Shown here piece after piece: positions 25,115 through 32,741 of a stretch of DNA of 64,000 nucleotides (position 1 is the first letter of the stretch; each line of letters starts with the position of its first letter). The notes beneath the pieces were generated by a model. That model was not told the DNA's origin. It searched no databases and worked only from the letters and a program-made list of their open reading frames with translations. The stretch lies in assembly GCF_023544445.1 (NCBI RefSeq), contig NZ_JALPVJ010000002.1, positions 496,001-560,000 of the forward strand, written 5' to 3'. Source of the stretch: Actinoplanes sp. M2I2 (GTDB taxonomy: Bacteria; Actinomycetota; Actinomycetes; Mycobacteriales; Micromonosporaceae). A program made the translations under genes and the position numbers.

Positions 25115-25135
25115 GGTGGTACTCGCAGTCCCACC
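25115..25135. promoter_or_regulatory. Operator-like inverted repeat between XRE/MmyB and SDR genes
   Basis: Arms GGTGGTACT (25115-25123) and AGTCCCACC (25127-25135) match except at one position, around CGC. It lies about 47-50 bp from both divergent start codons, the expected place for shared repression. Confidence 0.6.
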
Positions 25136-25184
25136 GACACCCGTCGCCTTCCGCCCGCCCACCCCCCGGACGCAGGCTGGCGAC

Positions 25185-25883
25185 ATGGAAACGATCACCC
25201 TCATCACCGGCGGCAACAAGGGCATCGGACGCGAGACCGCCCGGCGGCTCCAGGAGGCCGGGCACACGGTGCTCATCGGCGCCCGCGATCCCGGCCGGGG
25301 CCGGGCGGCCGCCGCCGAGCTGGGCGTCGGCTGGCTGCACCTGGACATCACCGATCAGACCAGCGTCGACGACGCGGCCGCGCGGGTGCGCGCCGAGCAC
25401 GGGCGGCTGGACGTCCTCGTCAACAACGCCGCGGTCAACAGCGTGATCGCACCGCTGGAGCAGACCACCGCCGACGACGTTGCCGCCGAGCTCGACGCCA
25501 ACCTGCTGGGCGCACTGCGCGTCACCAACGCGTTCGTCCCGCTGCTGCGCGCCTCCCGGCACCCCCGGATCGTCAACGTGTCCTCCCGCGTGGGCTCCTT
25601 CGCGGCCACCCTCGAGTACGACATGTTCGACTGGCAGATCGTGCCGCCCGTCTACGCCATCTCCAAGACCGCGCTGACGATGCTCACGCTCAAGTACTCC
25701 CGCGCCCTGCCGGGGATCCTCGTCAACGCGGCCGACCCCGGATACACCGCGACCGACCTGAACGGCGGCCAGGGCACCCAGACGGTGACCGAGGGCAGCG
25801 ACGCGATCGTGCACCTCGCCACGCTCGACGACGACGGCCCCACCGGTGTCTTCCTCAGCCGCGACGGCGTCGTGGCCTGGTGA
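25185..25883 (+). CDS. Short-chain dehydrogenase/reductase
   Basis: A 232-residue NADPH-type SDR. It contains TGGNKGIG, NNAAVNS at the NNAG site, catalytic Ser in VNVSSRVG, and YAISK for Tyr-xxx-Lys. ARDPGRG after strand 2 suggests NADPH preference. The C-terminus (GVFLSRDGVVAW) matches carbonyl-reductase-like SDRs such as those reducing ketones. It is divergent from the MmyB-type regulator and probably controlled by it. The ATG at 25185 is used because it begins the METITLITGG strand; an earlier in-frame start would cross the operator. Confidence 0.9.
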   Translation: METITLITGGNKGIGRETARRLQEAGHTVLIGARDPGRGRAAAAELGVGWLHLDITDQTSVDDAAARVRAEHGRLDVLVNNAAVNSVIAPLEQTTADDVAAELDANLLGALRVTNAFVPLLRASRHPRIVNVSSRVGSFAATLEYDMFDWQIVPPVYAISKTALTMLTLKYSRALPGILVNAADPGYTATDLNGGQGTQTVTEGSDAIVHLATLDDDGPTGVFLSRDGVVAW

Positions 25884-25940
25884 ACGACCTGTCCGACGGC
25901 GCCGCGGCCGGGTCCCCCGGGCGAGGAGGGCCCTCGTCGA

Positions 25941-26654
25941 CTACGCCAGACAGATGACGTCGAGGAGGGAAGGCACCGACACGTCGGCCTGGGCGCGAAG
26001 GCGGGGAAGATCGGCCGGGGCGGCCTCGGCCGCTGTCTGCTCGGCCAGGACGACCAGGCCGAACCCGGCCGCCCGGGCGCCCGGCAACTCGTCGCTGCCG
26101 CCGTCTCCCACGTACGCGGCCGAGCCGGCCGCCACCGCAAGACGATCCAGCACGTACGCGTAGGCCGCCCGGTCAGGTTTGCAGTAACCGATCTCATGCG
26201 ACAAGGCGACGACGTCGACGAGCGGAGCGAGCGGCGACTGCTTCCAGGCCCGTAGCTCCAAGGCGTGCGTGTTGCTCAGGATGCCGAGCTTGAGGCCGCG
26301 CGCACGCAGCGCCACGAGCGTGGCGATCGCCGGCTCGGGCGGGTGGAGCAGGGCCTCGCGCCGGGTCAGGTCCCAGCCGGCCTCGATGCGAGCCCGGTCC
26401 GCGGCGGTGACCGTGGACCCCAGCTCGGCGGCTGCGGTCGTCACCCACGCGAGTTCCGGGTCGGGCCCGTCGGCCCGGCCGGACTCCAGAATCGGTTCGA
26501 ACGCGGCCCAGCGAGCAGCCAGCGCTGCCGCGTCCACGCCGAGAATGCCGGCCAGCCACCCGGCCCGGCCTGTTCCGCCGGGATACGTACCGGGATGGAC
26601 GAGCGTGTAGAGCAGATCGAAGACGACGGCTTCGAGGCGCGGCCGGGAGCCCAT
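25941..26654 (-). CDS. HAD-superfamily hydrolase
   Basis: A 237-residue phosphatase- or dehalogenase-like protein. Motif I is VVFDLLYTLVH; the nucleophilic Asp is present but the usual second Asp is Leu, as in haloacid-dehalogenase-type members rather than typical phosphatases. Motif II is LGILSNTHA. Motif III Lys and motif IV follow as GYCKPDRAAY and AYVGDGGSDELPGARAAG. A helical cap lies between motifs I and II (residues ~15-90). The substrate is unknown. It is divergent from the GNAT gene across a spacer with two inverted repeats. Confidence 0.85.
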   Translation of the reverse strand: MGSRPRLEAVVFDLLYTLVHPGTYPGGTGRAGWLAGILGVDAAALAARWAAFEPILESGRADGPDPELAWVTTAAAELGSTVTAADRARIEAGWDLTRREALLHPPEPAIATLVALRARGLKLGILSNTHALELRAWKQSPLAPLVDVVALSHEIGYCKPDRAAYAYVLDRLAVAAGSAAYVGDGGSDELPGARAAGFGLVVLAEQTAAEAAPADLPRLRAQADVSVPSLLDVICLA

Positions 26655-26662
26655 GGACGAAG

Positions 26663-26722
26663 GCTAGGGCACGTCTGGTGACCAGGCCTCGCTCCCACGT
26701 GTTCCACCAGACGTGCGCTAGC
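26663..26722. repeat. 60-bp inverted repeat between HAD and GNAT genes
   Basis: Bases 26663-26680 pair with 26705-26722 over 18 bp with one mismatch; the core arms are GCACGTCTGGTG and CACCAGACGTGC. The loop is 24 bases. It could be a mobile palindrome or a regulatory structure. Confidence 0.6.
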
Positions 26723-26724
26723 TT

Positions 26725-26747
26725 TTCCGGACGGGGAACGTCCGGAA
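26725..26747. promoter_or_regulatory. Second inverted repeat upstream of the GNAT gene
   Basis: TTCCGGACG and CGTCCGGAA are perfect 9-bp arms with a 5-base loop, 21 bp before the GNAT start. It may be an operator or a leader hairpin. Confidence 0.5.
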
Positions 26748-26768
26748 CGGGGCCTAGGCTGCCTGATC

Positions 26769-27383
26769 GTGAACGATGACTATGACTCTGTTTCGGTGGT
26801 TCCCGCGAACGAGGCGAGCTGGGACGATCTGCAGACGGTGTTCGGGCGCGGGGGAGCGGCGACGTGCCAGTGCCAGCGGATCAAGCTGGGCGACCGGGAC
26901 TGGTTCGCGATGGCGGTTGAGGAGCGCGCGCACCGGCTGCGGGAGGAGACCGACTGCGGTCACCCGGAGGCCGAGGGCACCAGCGGCCTGGTGGCCTATC
27001 GGGACGGCGAGCCGGTCGGCTGGGTCGCGGTCGAGCCGCGGGCCGGATACCGGCGGTTGCGGGGCTCGTCGGTGCCGTGGGCCGGCCGCGACGAGGACCC
27101 CGACGACCCGGACGTGTGGGCGGTCGTCTGCTTCGCCATCCGTCCCGGTCATCGGCGGCAGGGACTCACCCGGCCGCTGGCGCGGGCCGCCGCCGAGTAC
27201 GCGCGCGCTCACGGCGCCAAGGCCGTCGAGGGCTACCCGATGGTGCCCCGGGACGGGCAGAACGTGTCCTGGGGCGAGATGAACGTGGGATCCCGCGGCA
27301 CGTTCCTCGCAGCCGGGTTCCGGGAGGTCGCCCACCCGACCACCCGCCGCGTCGTGATGCGGCTCGACCTCACCGACGACTGA
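26769..27383 (+). CDS. GNAT-family N-acetyltransferase
   Basis: A 204-residue acetyltransferase. The acetyl-CoA-binding region reads VWAVVCFAIRPGHRRQGLTRPLARAAAEYARAHGA, with the R/Q-x-x-G-x-A-like loop as RRQGLT. An N-terminal CQCQRIK segment resembles a GNAT subgroup with paired cysteines near the start (ATCxCxxxK/R). The C-terminus contains GTFLAAGFREVA. The acceptor is unknown. The GTG start at 26769 fits the protein start VNDDYDSVSVVPANEASWDDL. Confidence 0.88.
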   Translation: MNDDYDSVSVVPANEASWDDLQTVFGRGGAATCQCQRIKLGDRDWFAMAVEERAHRLREETDCGHPEAEGTSGLVAYRDGEPVGWVAVEPRAGYRRLRGSSVPWAGRDEDPDDPDVWAVVCFAIRPGHRRQGLTRPLARAAAEYARAHGAKAVEGYPMVPRDGQNVSWGEMNVGSRGTFLAAGFREVAHPTTRRVVMRLDLTDD

Positions 27384-27460
27384 CTCGCCCTGGGGCTCGG
27401 CGCCGGGTCGCCGCGAAGTATTCAGCGGCGCATTCGACCGCCGGTGGCTACCGTGGCCCG

Positions 27461-28348
27461 ATGGATCATCCCGATCAGGTGGCCGGCCACGTCGTCCGGA
27501 CGGTGCTGGGTGAGTCGGCCACTTCGGAGCCGCTGGCCGCCGGGGCCTGGTCGACGGCGTACGCGCTGACCGTCGACGGGCGCGACATGGTGCTGCGCGT
27601 CAGCCGGTACGGCGGTGACTTCGCCAAGGACGAGGCGGTCGGCGCGGTCGCGGGTGGCGTGCTGCCGGTGCCGGCGATCACCGCTCGCGGCGAGACGGCC
27701 GGATGGGCGTACGCGTTGTCGGAGCGCTTGACCGGCACGGCGCTCGACGACCTCGACGCGAACGGCGTCGCCGCTGTCCTGCCCGACCTGTTCGATGTCA
27801 TGGACGCCATCAGCCGGATCGAGGTCGGCGGGCACGGCTACGGCATCTGGGACCCGTCGCGGACGGCGCCCTACCGCTCGTGGCCGGAATACCTGCTCGC
27901 CGCCGAACACGAGACGCCCCGGGTGCCGGGCTGGCGGGCCGCCCTGGCCGCGTCCGACGTCGGGCTCGAGCCGTTCGAACGGGGCCTGGCCACGCTGCGC
28001 CGGCTCGCGCCGGGCCTGCCGGACGAGCGCCGCATGGTCCACGACGACCTGCTCGCCCGCAACGTCCTGGTCCAGGGCGATCGCATCTCCGGCGTCCTCG
28101 ATTGGGGGAGCGCCTGCTTCGGTGATCCGCTCTACGACGCCGCCTGGCTGCTCTACTGCTGGGGCTGGTATCCACAGTGGTCCTCGGTCGACCTCGAGGC
28201 GGCGATCGGGCGCCGCTGGAACCCGGATCCGGCGGCGTTGCGCGCGTATCGGCTCCACATCGGCCTGGGCTCGATCGGCTACTGCGCCACCCGCGACCGC
28301 TGGGACGACGTGGCCCTCAACGCCGAATGGCTGCTCGACCTGGCCTGA
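27461..28348 (+). CDS. Aminoglycoside phosphotransferase-like kinase (APH/ChoK fold)
   Basis: A 295-residue protein with the APH fold. Its N-lobe holds DMVLRVSRYGGDFAKDEAV with a degraded Lys position. Catalytic-loop residues appear as MVHDDLLARNVLVQGDRISGVLDWGSACFGDPLYDAAWLLY, where HDDLLARN supplies the catalytic Asp/Asn and DWGSACFGDP the metal-binding Asp. Such proteins phosphorylate antibiotics, sugars or small metabolites with ATP. No resistance claim is justified here. The ATG at 27461 follows a CTACCGT -10-like hexamer by about 8 bases, so it may be leaderless. Confidence 0.88.
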   Translation: MDHPDQVAGHVVRTVLGESATSEPLAAGAWSTAYALTVDGRDMVLRVSRYGGDFAKDEAVGAVAGGVLPVPAITARGETAGWAYALSERLTGTALDDLDANGVAAVLPDLFDVMDAISRIEVGGHGYGIWDPSRTAPYRSWPEYLLAAEHETPRVPGWRAALAASDVGLEPFERGLATLRRLAPGLPDERRMVHDDLLARNVLVQGDRISGVLDWGSACFGDPLYDAAWLLYCWGWYPQWSSVDLEAAIGRRWNPDPAALRAYRLHIGLGSIGYCATRDRWDDVALNAEWLLDLA

Positions 28349-28359
28349 TGCAAGGCAAC

Positions 28360-28959
28360 TCAGGCCGGGCGGAACACCCGGTCGAGCTGGGCGTCGACCA
28401 GGGCCAGGGCCTCGTCCGGGCGGTAGAGGCCGACGAGGATCGGCCCGATCAGGCCCTGGGTGAGGAAGTACAGCGCCGGCGCCTCCACGTCGGGATCGAT
28501 GCCGTCGCGTAGTTCGCCCAGGCGGGACGCCTCGCGGAAGGTGGCGGTCGACACCGTCAGGATGCGCCCGTAGCCGTCGCGCAGCTGCTCGGCGTACGCC
28601 GGGGTGACGGTCGCGGCCGAGAAGAACGCGATGTTGACGCACGCCTCCTCGCGGCCGGCCGGGTCGACCGGGAGCATGGTCGCGGTCGCCGCCCGGATCA
28701 GGTCGCGGCGGGTGGGCTCGCGCAGGGTAACCAGTGTCGTCTGCAGGCGGGCCATCACGCGTTCGCGCATGTGCGAAAGCGCGAACGACAGCATCTGCTG
28801 TTTGGTCGGGAAGTAGTGCTGCACGGTGCCCATCGAGACGCCGGCCTGGACGGCGACGTCGCGCAGGCTCACCGCCTCGAACCCCTGCGTGCCGATGACG
28901 GCGAAGACCGCCTCGGACAGGAGCCGGCGGCGCTGCTCGTGGTCGACCTGCTTGGGCAC
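28360..28959 (-). CDS. TetR-family regulator, divergent from an alpha/beta-hydrolase
   Basis: A 199-residue regulator. The helix-turn-helix is LLSEAVFAVIGTQGFEAVSLRDVAVQAGVSMGTVQHYFPTKQQML, where GVSMGTVQHYFPTK is typical of a BetI/AcrR-like group. The C-terminal helical domain (LMLPVDPAGREEACVNIAFFSAA-like region onward) resembles TetR_C_6. The GTG start lies next to two palindromes, ATGCGAACGCAT and CATGCGATCGCATG, in the divergent promoter region, which are likely its own operators. It probably represses the neighbouring hydrolase and itself. Confidence 0.9.
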   Translation of the reverse strand: MPKQVDHEQRRRLLSEAVFAVIGTQGFEAVSLRDVAVQAGVSMGTVQHYFPTKQQMLSFALSHMRERVMARLQTTLVTLREPTRRDLIRAATATMLPVDPAGREEACVNIAFFSAATVTPAYAEQLRDGYGRILTVSTATFREASRLGELRDGIDPDVEAPALYFLTQGLIGPILVGLYRPDEALALVDAQLDRVFRPA

Positions 28960-28975
28960 GCCCCGAATCTATCTC

Positions 28976-28987
28976 ATGCGAACGCAT
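28976..28987. promoter_or_regulatory. TetR operator site 1
   Basis: ATGCGAACGCAT has 5-bp arms around AA, 17 bp upstream of the TetR gene start. It shares the ATGCGA half with site 2. Confidence 0.6.
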
Positions 28988-29013
28988 TGCCAACACCGCT
29001 GCCCGGTGGATAC

Positions 29014-29027
29014 CATGCGATCGCATG
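29014..29027. promoter_or_regulatory. TetR operator site 2
   Basis: CATGCGATCGCATG is a perfect 14-bp palindrome, 20 bp before the hydrolase ATG. Its centre is 39 bp from that of site 1. Confidence 0.7.
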
Positions 29028-29046
29028 AAAAAACGGGGAGGCCGGC

Positions 29047-29907
29047 ATGGGTATCGAGCACGCCGTCAACGGGGACGCGAAAATCGCCTACGAGACCTTC
29101 GGTACGAGCGGTGAGCCGCTGCTGCTCGTCCTGGGGATCGACTATCAGATGGTCTGGTGGCCCGACGCGTTCTGCGAGCGCCTCGTCGAGGCCGGTTTCC
29201 AGGTGGCCCGCTACGACAACCGGGACACCGGCCTGTCCACGCACTACCCGGCGACCGACGAGGGCAGCCCGTGGCGCGCGCTGCTCGGCGGCACCCGCCC
29301 GCTCTACACGATGACCGACATGGTCGATGACGGGCTCGCGGTGATGGACGCGCTGGGCTGGGCCGACGCCCATGTCCTCGGGGGTGCGTCGGCCATCGCC
29401 CAGGCTCTGGCGCTGCTGCACCCCGAGCGGGTCCGCGGCCTCACGTTCTGCATGAGCTTTCCGGCCACCGCGCCACCGCTGCGCCTCCTGCGCTACCTCA
29501 AGTTCGGCATCTTCCGCGAGTTCCGCAAGCTGCCGAAGGCGACCACGCCGGAACAGGAGATCGACAACCTGATCGCCATCTACCGCGCCCAGTCGTCGCC
29601 CGGATACCCGTTTCCCGACGAGTGGGTCCGCGAGGCGGCGACGCTCAGCCACAACCGCTCGCCCCGCGACCCGCGCACGACGCAGCGGCACCTCGCCGCC
29701 GGCCGGGCGGTGAAGCTGCCGCCGCTCTCCGGCATCACCGCCCCGACCCTGGTCGTCTCGGGCGCCGACGATCAACTGATCAAGCCGAGCGGCGGTCGTG
29801 ATCTGGCCGCCCAGATCCCCGGCGCGGAGTTCGTGCTCTACCCCGGCGTGGGCCACGACCTGCCCGAGGGCATCTGGGACGACGTGATCGCCCGGATGCC
29901 CCGCTGA
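29047..29907 (+). CDS. Alpha/beta-fold hydrolase
   Basis: A 286-residue cytoplasmic hydrolase. The oxyanion region is LLLVLGIDYQMVWW. The nucleophile elbow is GGASAIAQ, where the Ser is present but the final Gly of GxSxG is Ile. The acid and base are in VVSGADDQLIKPS and LYPGVGHDLPEGIWD. The family includes esterases, epoxide hydrolases and prolyl peptidases (HbT/TAP-like 'YDNRDTGLS' start). The ATG at 29047 has GGGGAGG upstream. It is probably repressed by the divergent TetR and may act on that regulator's ligand. Confidence 0.9.
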   Translation: MGIEHAVNGDAKIAYETFGTSGEPLLLVLGIDYQMVWWPDAFCERLVEAGFQVARYDNRDTGLSTHYPATDEGSPWRALLGGTRPLYTMTDMVDDGLAVMDALGWADAHVLGGASAIAQALALLHPERVRGLTFCMSFPATAPPLRLLRYLKFGIFREFRKLPKATTPEQEIDNLIAIYRAQSSPGYPFPDEWVREAATLSHNRSPRDPRTTQRHLAAGRAVKLPPLSGITAPTLVVSGADDQLIKPSGGRDLAAQIPGAEFVLYPGVGHDLPEGIWDDVIARMPR

Positions 29908-29942
29908 CCGAACGCCATGGCCGTGCCGGGGACAATGGCTTG

Positions 29943-30413
29943 ATGGAAGCGGGCGAGGAGAACACCGAGAGCGCGGACGGGCGGCAGCCGGCCGACCCCG
30001 CGGTCCCGGAGCCGCTGCGGCGGGAGCTGGTGAGCGAGCTGACGGCGGCTCGGCAGCTCGCCTCGGAGGACCCTGAGGCGGCCGGTGCGAGGGCCCGGGA
30101 TGCCGAGGTGGCGCTCGGGCAACGAGGCGGGCCGTGGGGGGAACCGACGGCTGACGGGCGGCGGGAGCGGCTGGCCGCGGCGATGCTGGCTCTGTTGCGG
30201 CACCGCCGCCCCGAGTCCACCATCTGCCCGAGCGACGCGGCCCGCGTCGCCGGCGGCGCATCCTGGCGTGACCTGATGGACACGGCCCGAGACGTGGCCG
30301 CCGAGCTGGCGCGGGACGGCACCATCGCCGTCCGCCAGGGTGGCGCCGATGTCGACGTGACGACCGCGATCGGGCCGGTCCGACTGGCCCGCGGCCCCGG
30401 GTGGCGGCGCTGA
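29943..30413 (+). CDS. DUF3253 domain protein
   Basis: A 156-residue protein. The first ~70 residues are acidic and helical (RRELVSELTAARQLASEDPEAAGARARDAEVALGQR). The second half is a DUF3253 domain: MLALLRHRRPESTICPSDAARVAGG-SWRDLMDTARDVAAELARDGTIAVRQGG, ending TAIGPVRLARG. This domain looks like a winged helix and has no proven activity. The ATG at 29943 follows TTG by one base-step; either could be used. It follows the hydrolase by 35 bp. Confidence 0.78.
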   Translation: MEAGEENTESADGRQPADPAVPEPLRRELVSELTAARQLASEDPEAAGARARDAEVALGQRGGPWGEPTADGRRERLAAAMLALLRHRRPESTICPSDAARVAGGASWRDLMDTARDVAAELARDGTIAVRQGGADVDVTTAIGPVRLARGPGWRR

Positions 30414-30467
30414 CCGCGACCTGCTGTGCCGGTCAGGGCTGAGGCGCGAGCGCCGGGAAGGAACCTC

Positions 30468-30734
30468 ATGAGCGAACCCACGGCCGACGAAGTGCTCCGC
30501 GGCGTCACCGCACTCCTGCCGTTCGTACGTCGGTGGGACCTTGCGCTCAACCCCGAGGACGTGGAGGAGCTGGCGTACGCGGTCCTGCTCCACGTCCGCT
30601 CGGAGCTCTCCCTCGAAGAGGTCTTCGCCGCCGTCGAGCAGCAGATCGACGAGCACGAGCGACGCATGCGACGGCTTCACGACGCCATGGAGCGCGACAA
30701 CGCTGAGGAGCCGACCAGCTCTCCGCAGCCGTGA
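30468..30734 (+). CDS. Small acidic helical protein
   Basis: An 88-residue protein: MSEPTADEVLRGVTALLPFVRRWDLALNPEDVEELAYAVLLHVRSELSLEEVFAAVEQQIDEHERRMRRLHDAMERD. It is highly charged, with predicted amphipathic helices and a possible coiled coil at the C-terminus. No family is recognised. GGGAAGGAA lies 8 bases before the ATG. It is 54 bp downstream of the DUF3253 gene and may be co-transcribed. Confidence 0.7.
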   Translation: MSEPTADEVLRGVTALLPFVRRWDLALNPEDVEELAYAVLLHVRSELSLEEVFAAVEQQIDEHERRMRRLHDAMERDNAEEPTSSPQP

Positions 30735-30754
30735 TCAGCCGCGACGGCAGGTGT

Positions 30755-31018
30755 CTATCCGGCGAAGCGTTCCAGCCCGACCAGGGCGAAGAGCCGGCGC
30801 AGGTGGGGCGACGGCTTGTCCAGCCGCAACAGCCGGCCCTGCCGGTCCAGGCGGTAGGCCGCCCGGGCCAGGGTGCGCAGGCCGGCGCCGTCGATGAAGG
30901 TCAGCTTGCTGAGGTCGATGGAGAGGTCGTCGCGGGTGTCGACCATGCGCTCGATCGTCATCTCGAAAGCTTCCCGGTTCGTCAGGTCGACCTCACCTCG
31001 CACGTGCAGTGTCGTCAT
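30755..31018 (-). CDS. STAS-domain protein lacking the phosphorylatable Ser
   Basis: An 87-residue single STAS domain (anti-anti-sigma or SpoIIAA-like fold): MTTLHVRGEVDLTNREAFEMTIERMVDTRDDLSIDLSKLTFIDGAGLRTLARAAYRLDRQGRLLRL. In SpoIIAA the motif is DSSG, with the second Ser phosphorylated by the anti-sigma kinase. Here it reads DGAG, so switching by that route is lost. It could be a constitutive binder of an anti-sigma factor or a partner in a larger signalling complex. The start at 31018 is preferred over 31033. No kinase gene is adjacent. Confidence 0.85.
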   Translation of the reverse strand: MTTLHVRGEVDLTNREAFEMTIERMVDTRDDLSIDLSKLTFIDGAGLRTLARAAYRLDRQGRLLRLDKPSPHLRRLFALVGLERFAG

Positions 31019-31077
31019 ACGGGTACAGCGCACAGCACCCTCTTTCTGTTACACGACCCTCGTGGCCGGAACGGCGA

Positions 31078-31105
31078 AGTGCCGCCGGTGGTGACCGGCG
31101 GCACT
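31078..31105 (-). terminator. Hairpin terminator of the polysaccharide operon
   Basis: AGTGCCGCCGGT and ACCGGCGGCACT form a perfect 12-bp stem with a GGTG loop, 14 bp after the stop of the DUF2334 gene. Confidence 0.8.
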
Positions 31106-31118
31106 CTCGGTGGGATCC

Positions 31119-32741
31119 TCAGTTGGCGATCATCGAGTTCGCGCTGACGAACGTGTAGCCCTCGGCCTTGACGCCGGTGACGACCTGCTTGAGGTATTCG
31201 GTGCCCAGATACGGGTGGTAGAAGAAGCTCGCCACGCCGTCCCGGACGACCAGGTTGTGCTCGGCCGCGCCGATGAGGTCGGCCGGCAGCCGGGCCGGGT
31301 GGTTGTTGAACGCGTCGGGCTCGACGTTGCCGATGTTCTCCGGTACGACGACCGAGCCGTAGACGTCGCGGACGGCGTACGGGAAGAACTGGCCGAACTG
31401 GCGGCTGTAGTCCGGCTTGGCCCCGGTGAGCACGCCGGGGAAGTACAGGCCGCGGTCGTAGCGCTTGCCGAAGACGGTGTTGACCGCCTGGTAGTCGACG
31501 GCGCTCGCGGCGTAGTGCGGGAACTCGAAGATCGTCGGGGTGCCGAGGCCGGCCGCCGCGAAGACCAGGCCGGAGGCGACCATGCGGCTGGTCGCCCAGG
31601 CGGCCGAGTCGCCGGCCACCGGGCCGTCGTAGATGACGCTGTCCTTGGCGTCCACGTGAGCGGCGTAGAACTCGAAGTCGTTGGCGCTGACGCCGTCGTA
31701 CGGGTTCGCGACGTTGCCGTACTGGTGGGTGTAGCCGTGCATCAGCAGCGTGCCGCCCTTGCTCTGCATGTACTTCAGAGCGGCCACCACCTTCGGCTTG
31801 TTCAGCAGCGTGTAGTCCTGGGCCTTGCCGCCGTTGTTGACGCCCTTCGGGTCGCGGTACCGGGGGTACACGGCCACCGTGAAGGGCACCTTCTCCGAGG
31901 ACAGGTAGTCGGCCACGGCCTTCAGCTCGGCCGGGTCGGAGTCGGGGCCGACGTCCTCGATGCGGACCAGGCCGCGGTGCCGCTCCACCGACGTGGCGCC
32001 GAGCGAGTCGAACAGCAGGTCGGCGAACGCCAGGTAGCGGTCGTCGTGGGTGACGTACGCGAAGGGGATCTCGCCGACGTAGGTGAAGTTGCCCGAGCGG
32101 ACCGCCCACGGGAACGTCGTGCCGTCCGGCCGGACGGCCGTGGCCAGGGTCGTCACCTTGGACGCGTCGGTGATCGACAGGTTCATGATCCCGGACTTGT
32201 TGACGGTGTTGCGGGTGAGCTTCTGCTTCTTGTAGTCGACCTCGGCGACGTCCGCGAAGTCGAAGCCGCCGCTGGTGAAGCCGTGGTCGGCCGCGAACGT
32301 GCCGGCCGAGGTGAGCTGCCAGATGTTGTCGTAGAGCCAGGTGACGGGCTTGCTGGTGGCCGCCACGTCGGTGAGGAAGGCGGCCGGGACGGGCTCGTCG
32401 TAGGTGGAGCCGATGTAGATCACCGCGGAGTAGGCGTTCAGGTCGCCGGCCCTGTACCCGCCGACCGGCGCGGCCGTCCACGAGCCGAAGTGCGAGCTCA
32501 GGTTGGCGGTCTGGGTCGCGTAGACCTCGCCCATCCAGCCGTAGTCGCCCGTGGTGTCGTACAGGACCAGGGTCTTGGCGGTGCCGCCGCCGGGAGCGGC
32601 CTTGCCGGACTTGGCGGCGGGCAGCGTGGTCACGACGGCGGCCGGCGTGACCGCGGCCTCGGCGTCGACCGAGCTCAGGGCGAAGGCGCCCAGGACGACG
32701 GCGGCGACACCGACAGAGAGCAGAGGCTTCGGGATACGCAT
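31119..32741 (-). CDS. Secreted DUF2334 (polysaccharide-deacetylase-like) protein
   Basis: A 540-residue exported protein. It has a Sec signal (MRIPKPLLSVGVAAVVLGAFALSSVDAEA), then a domain with TLVLYDTTGDYGWMGEVYATQTANL that looks like a ThuA/gatase-like fold. The second half is a DUF2334 NodB-like deacetylase domain: GLVRIEDVGPDSDPAELKAVADYL with metal-site Asp, LLMHGYTHQYGN with the paired His, and TIFEFPHYAAS. NodB-fold enzymes deacetylate acylated sugars. With a processive glycosyltransferase and UDP-GlcNAc epimerase upstream, it probably modifies or degrades the polymer outside the cell. Its ATG shares one base with the epimerase stop. Confidence 0.85.
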   Translation of the reverse strand: MRIPKPLLSVGVAAVVLGAFALSSVDAEAAVTPAAVVTTLPAAKSGKAAPGGGTAKTLVLYDTTGDYGWMGEVYATQTANLSSHFGSWTAAPVGGYRAGDLNAYSAVIYIGSTYDEPVPAAFLTDVAATSKPVTWLYDNIWQLTSAGTFAADHGFTSGGFDFADVAEVDYKKQKLTRNTVNKSGIMNLSITDASKVTTLATAVRPDGTTFPWAVRSGNFTYVGEIPFAYVTHDDRYLAFADLLFDSLGATSVERHRGLVRIEDVGPDSDPAELKAVADYLSSEKVPFTVAVYPRYRDPKGVNNGGKAQDYTLLNKPKVVAALKYMQSKGGTLLMHGYTHQYGNVANPYDGVSANDFEFYAAHVDAKDSVIYDGPVAGDSAAWATSRMVASGLVFAAAGLGTPTIFEFPHYAASAVDYQAVNTVFGKRYDRGLYFPGVLTGAKPDYSRQFGQFFPYAVRDVYGSVVVPENIGNVEPDAFNNHPARLPADLIGAAEHNLVVRDGVASFFYHPYLGTEYLKQVVTGVKAEGYTFVSANSMIAN

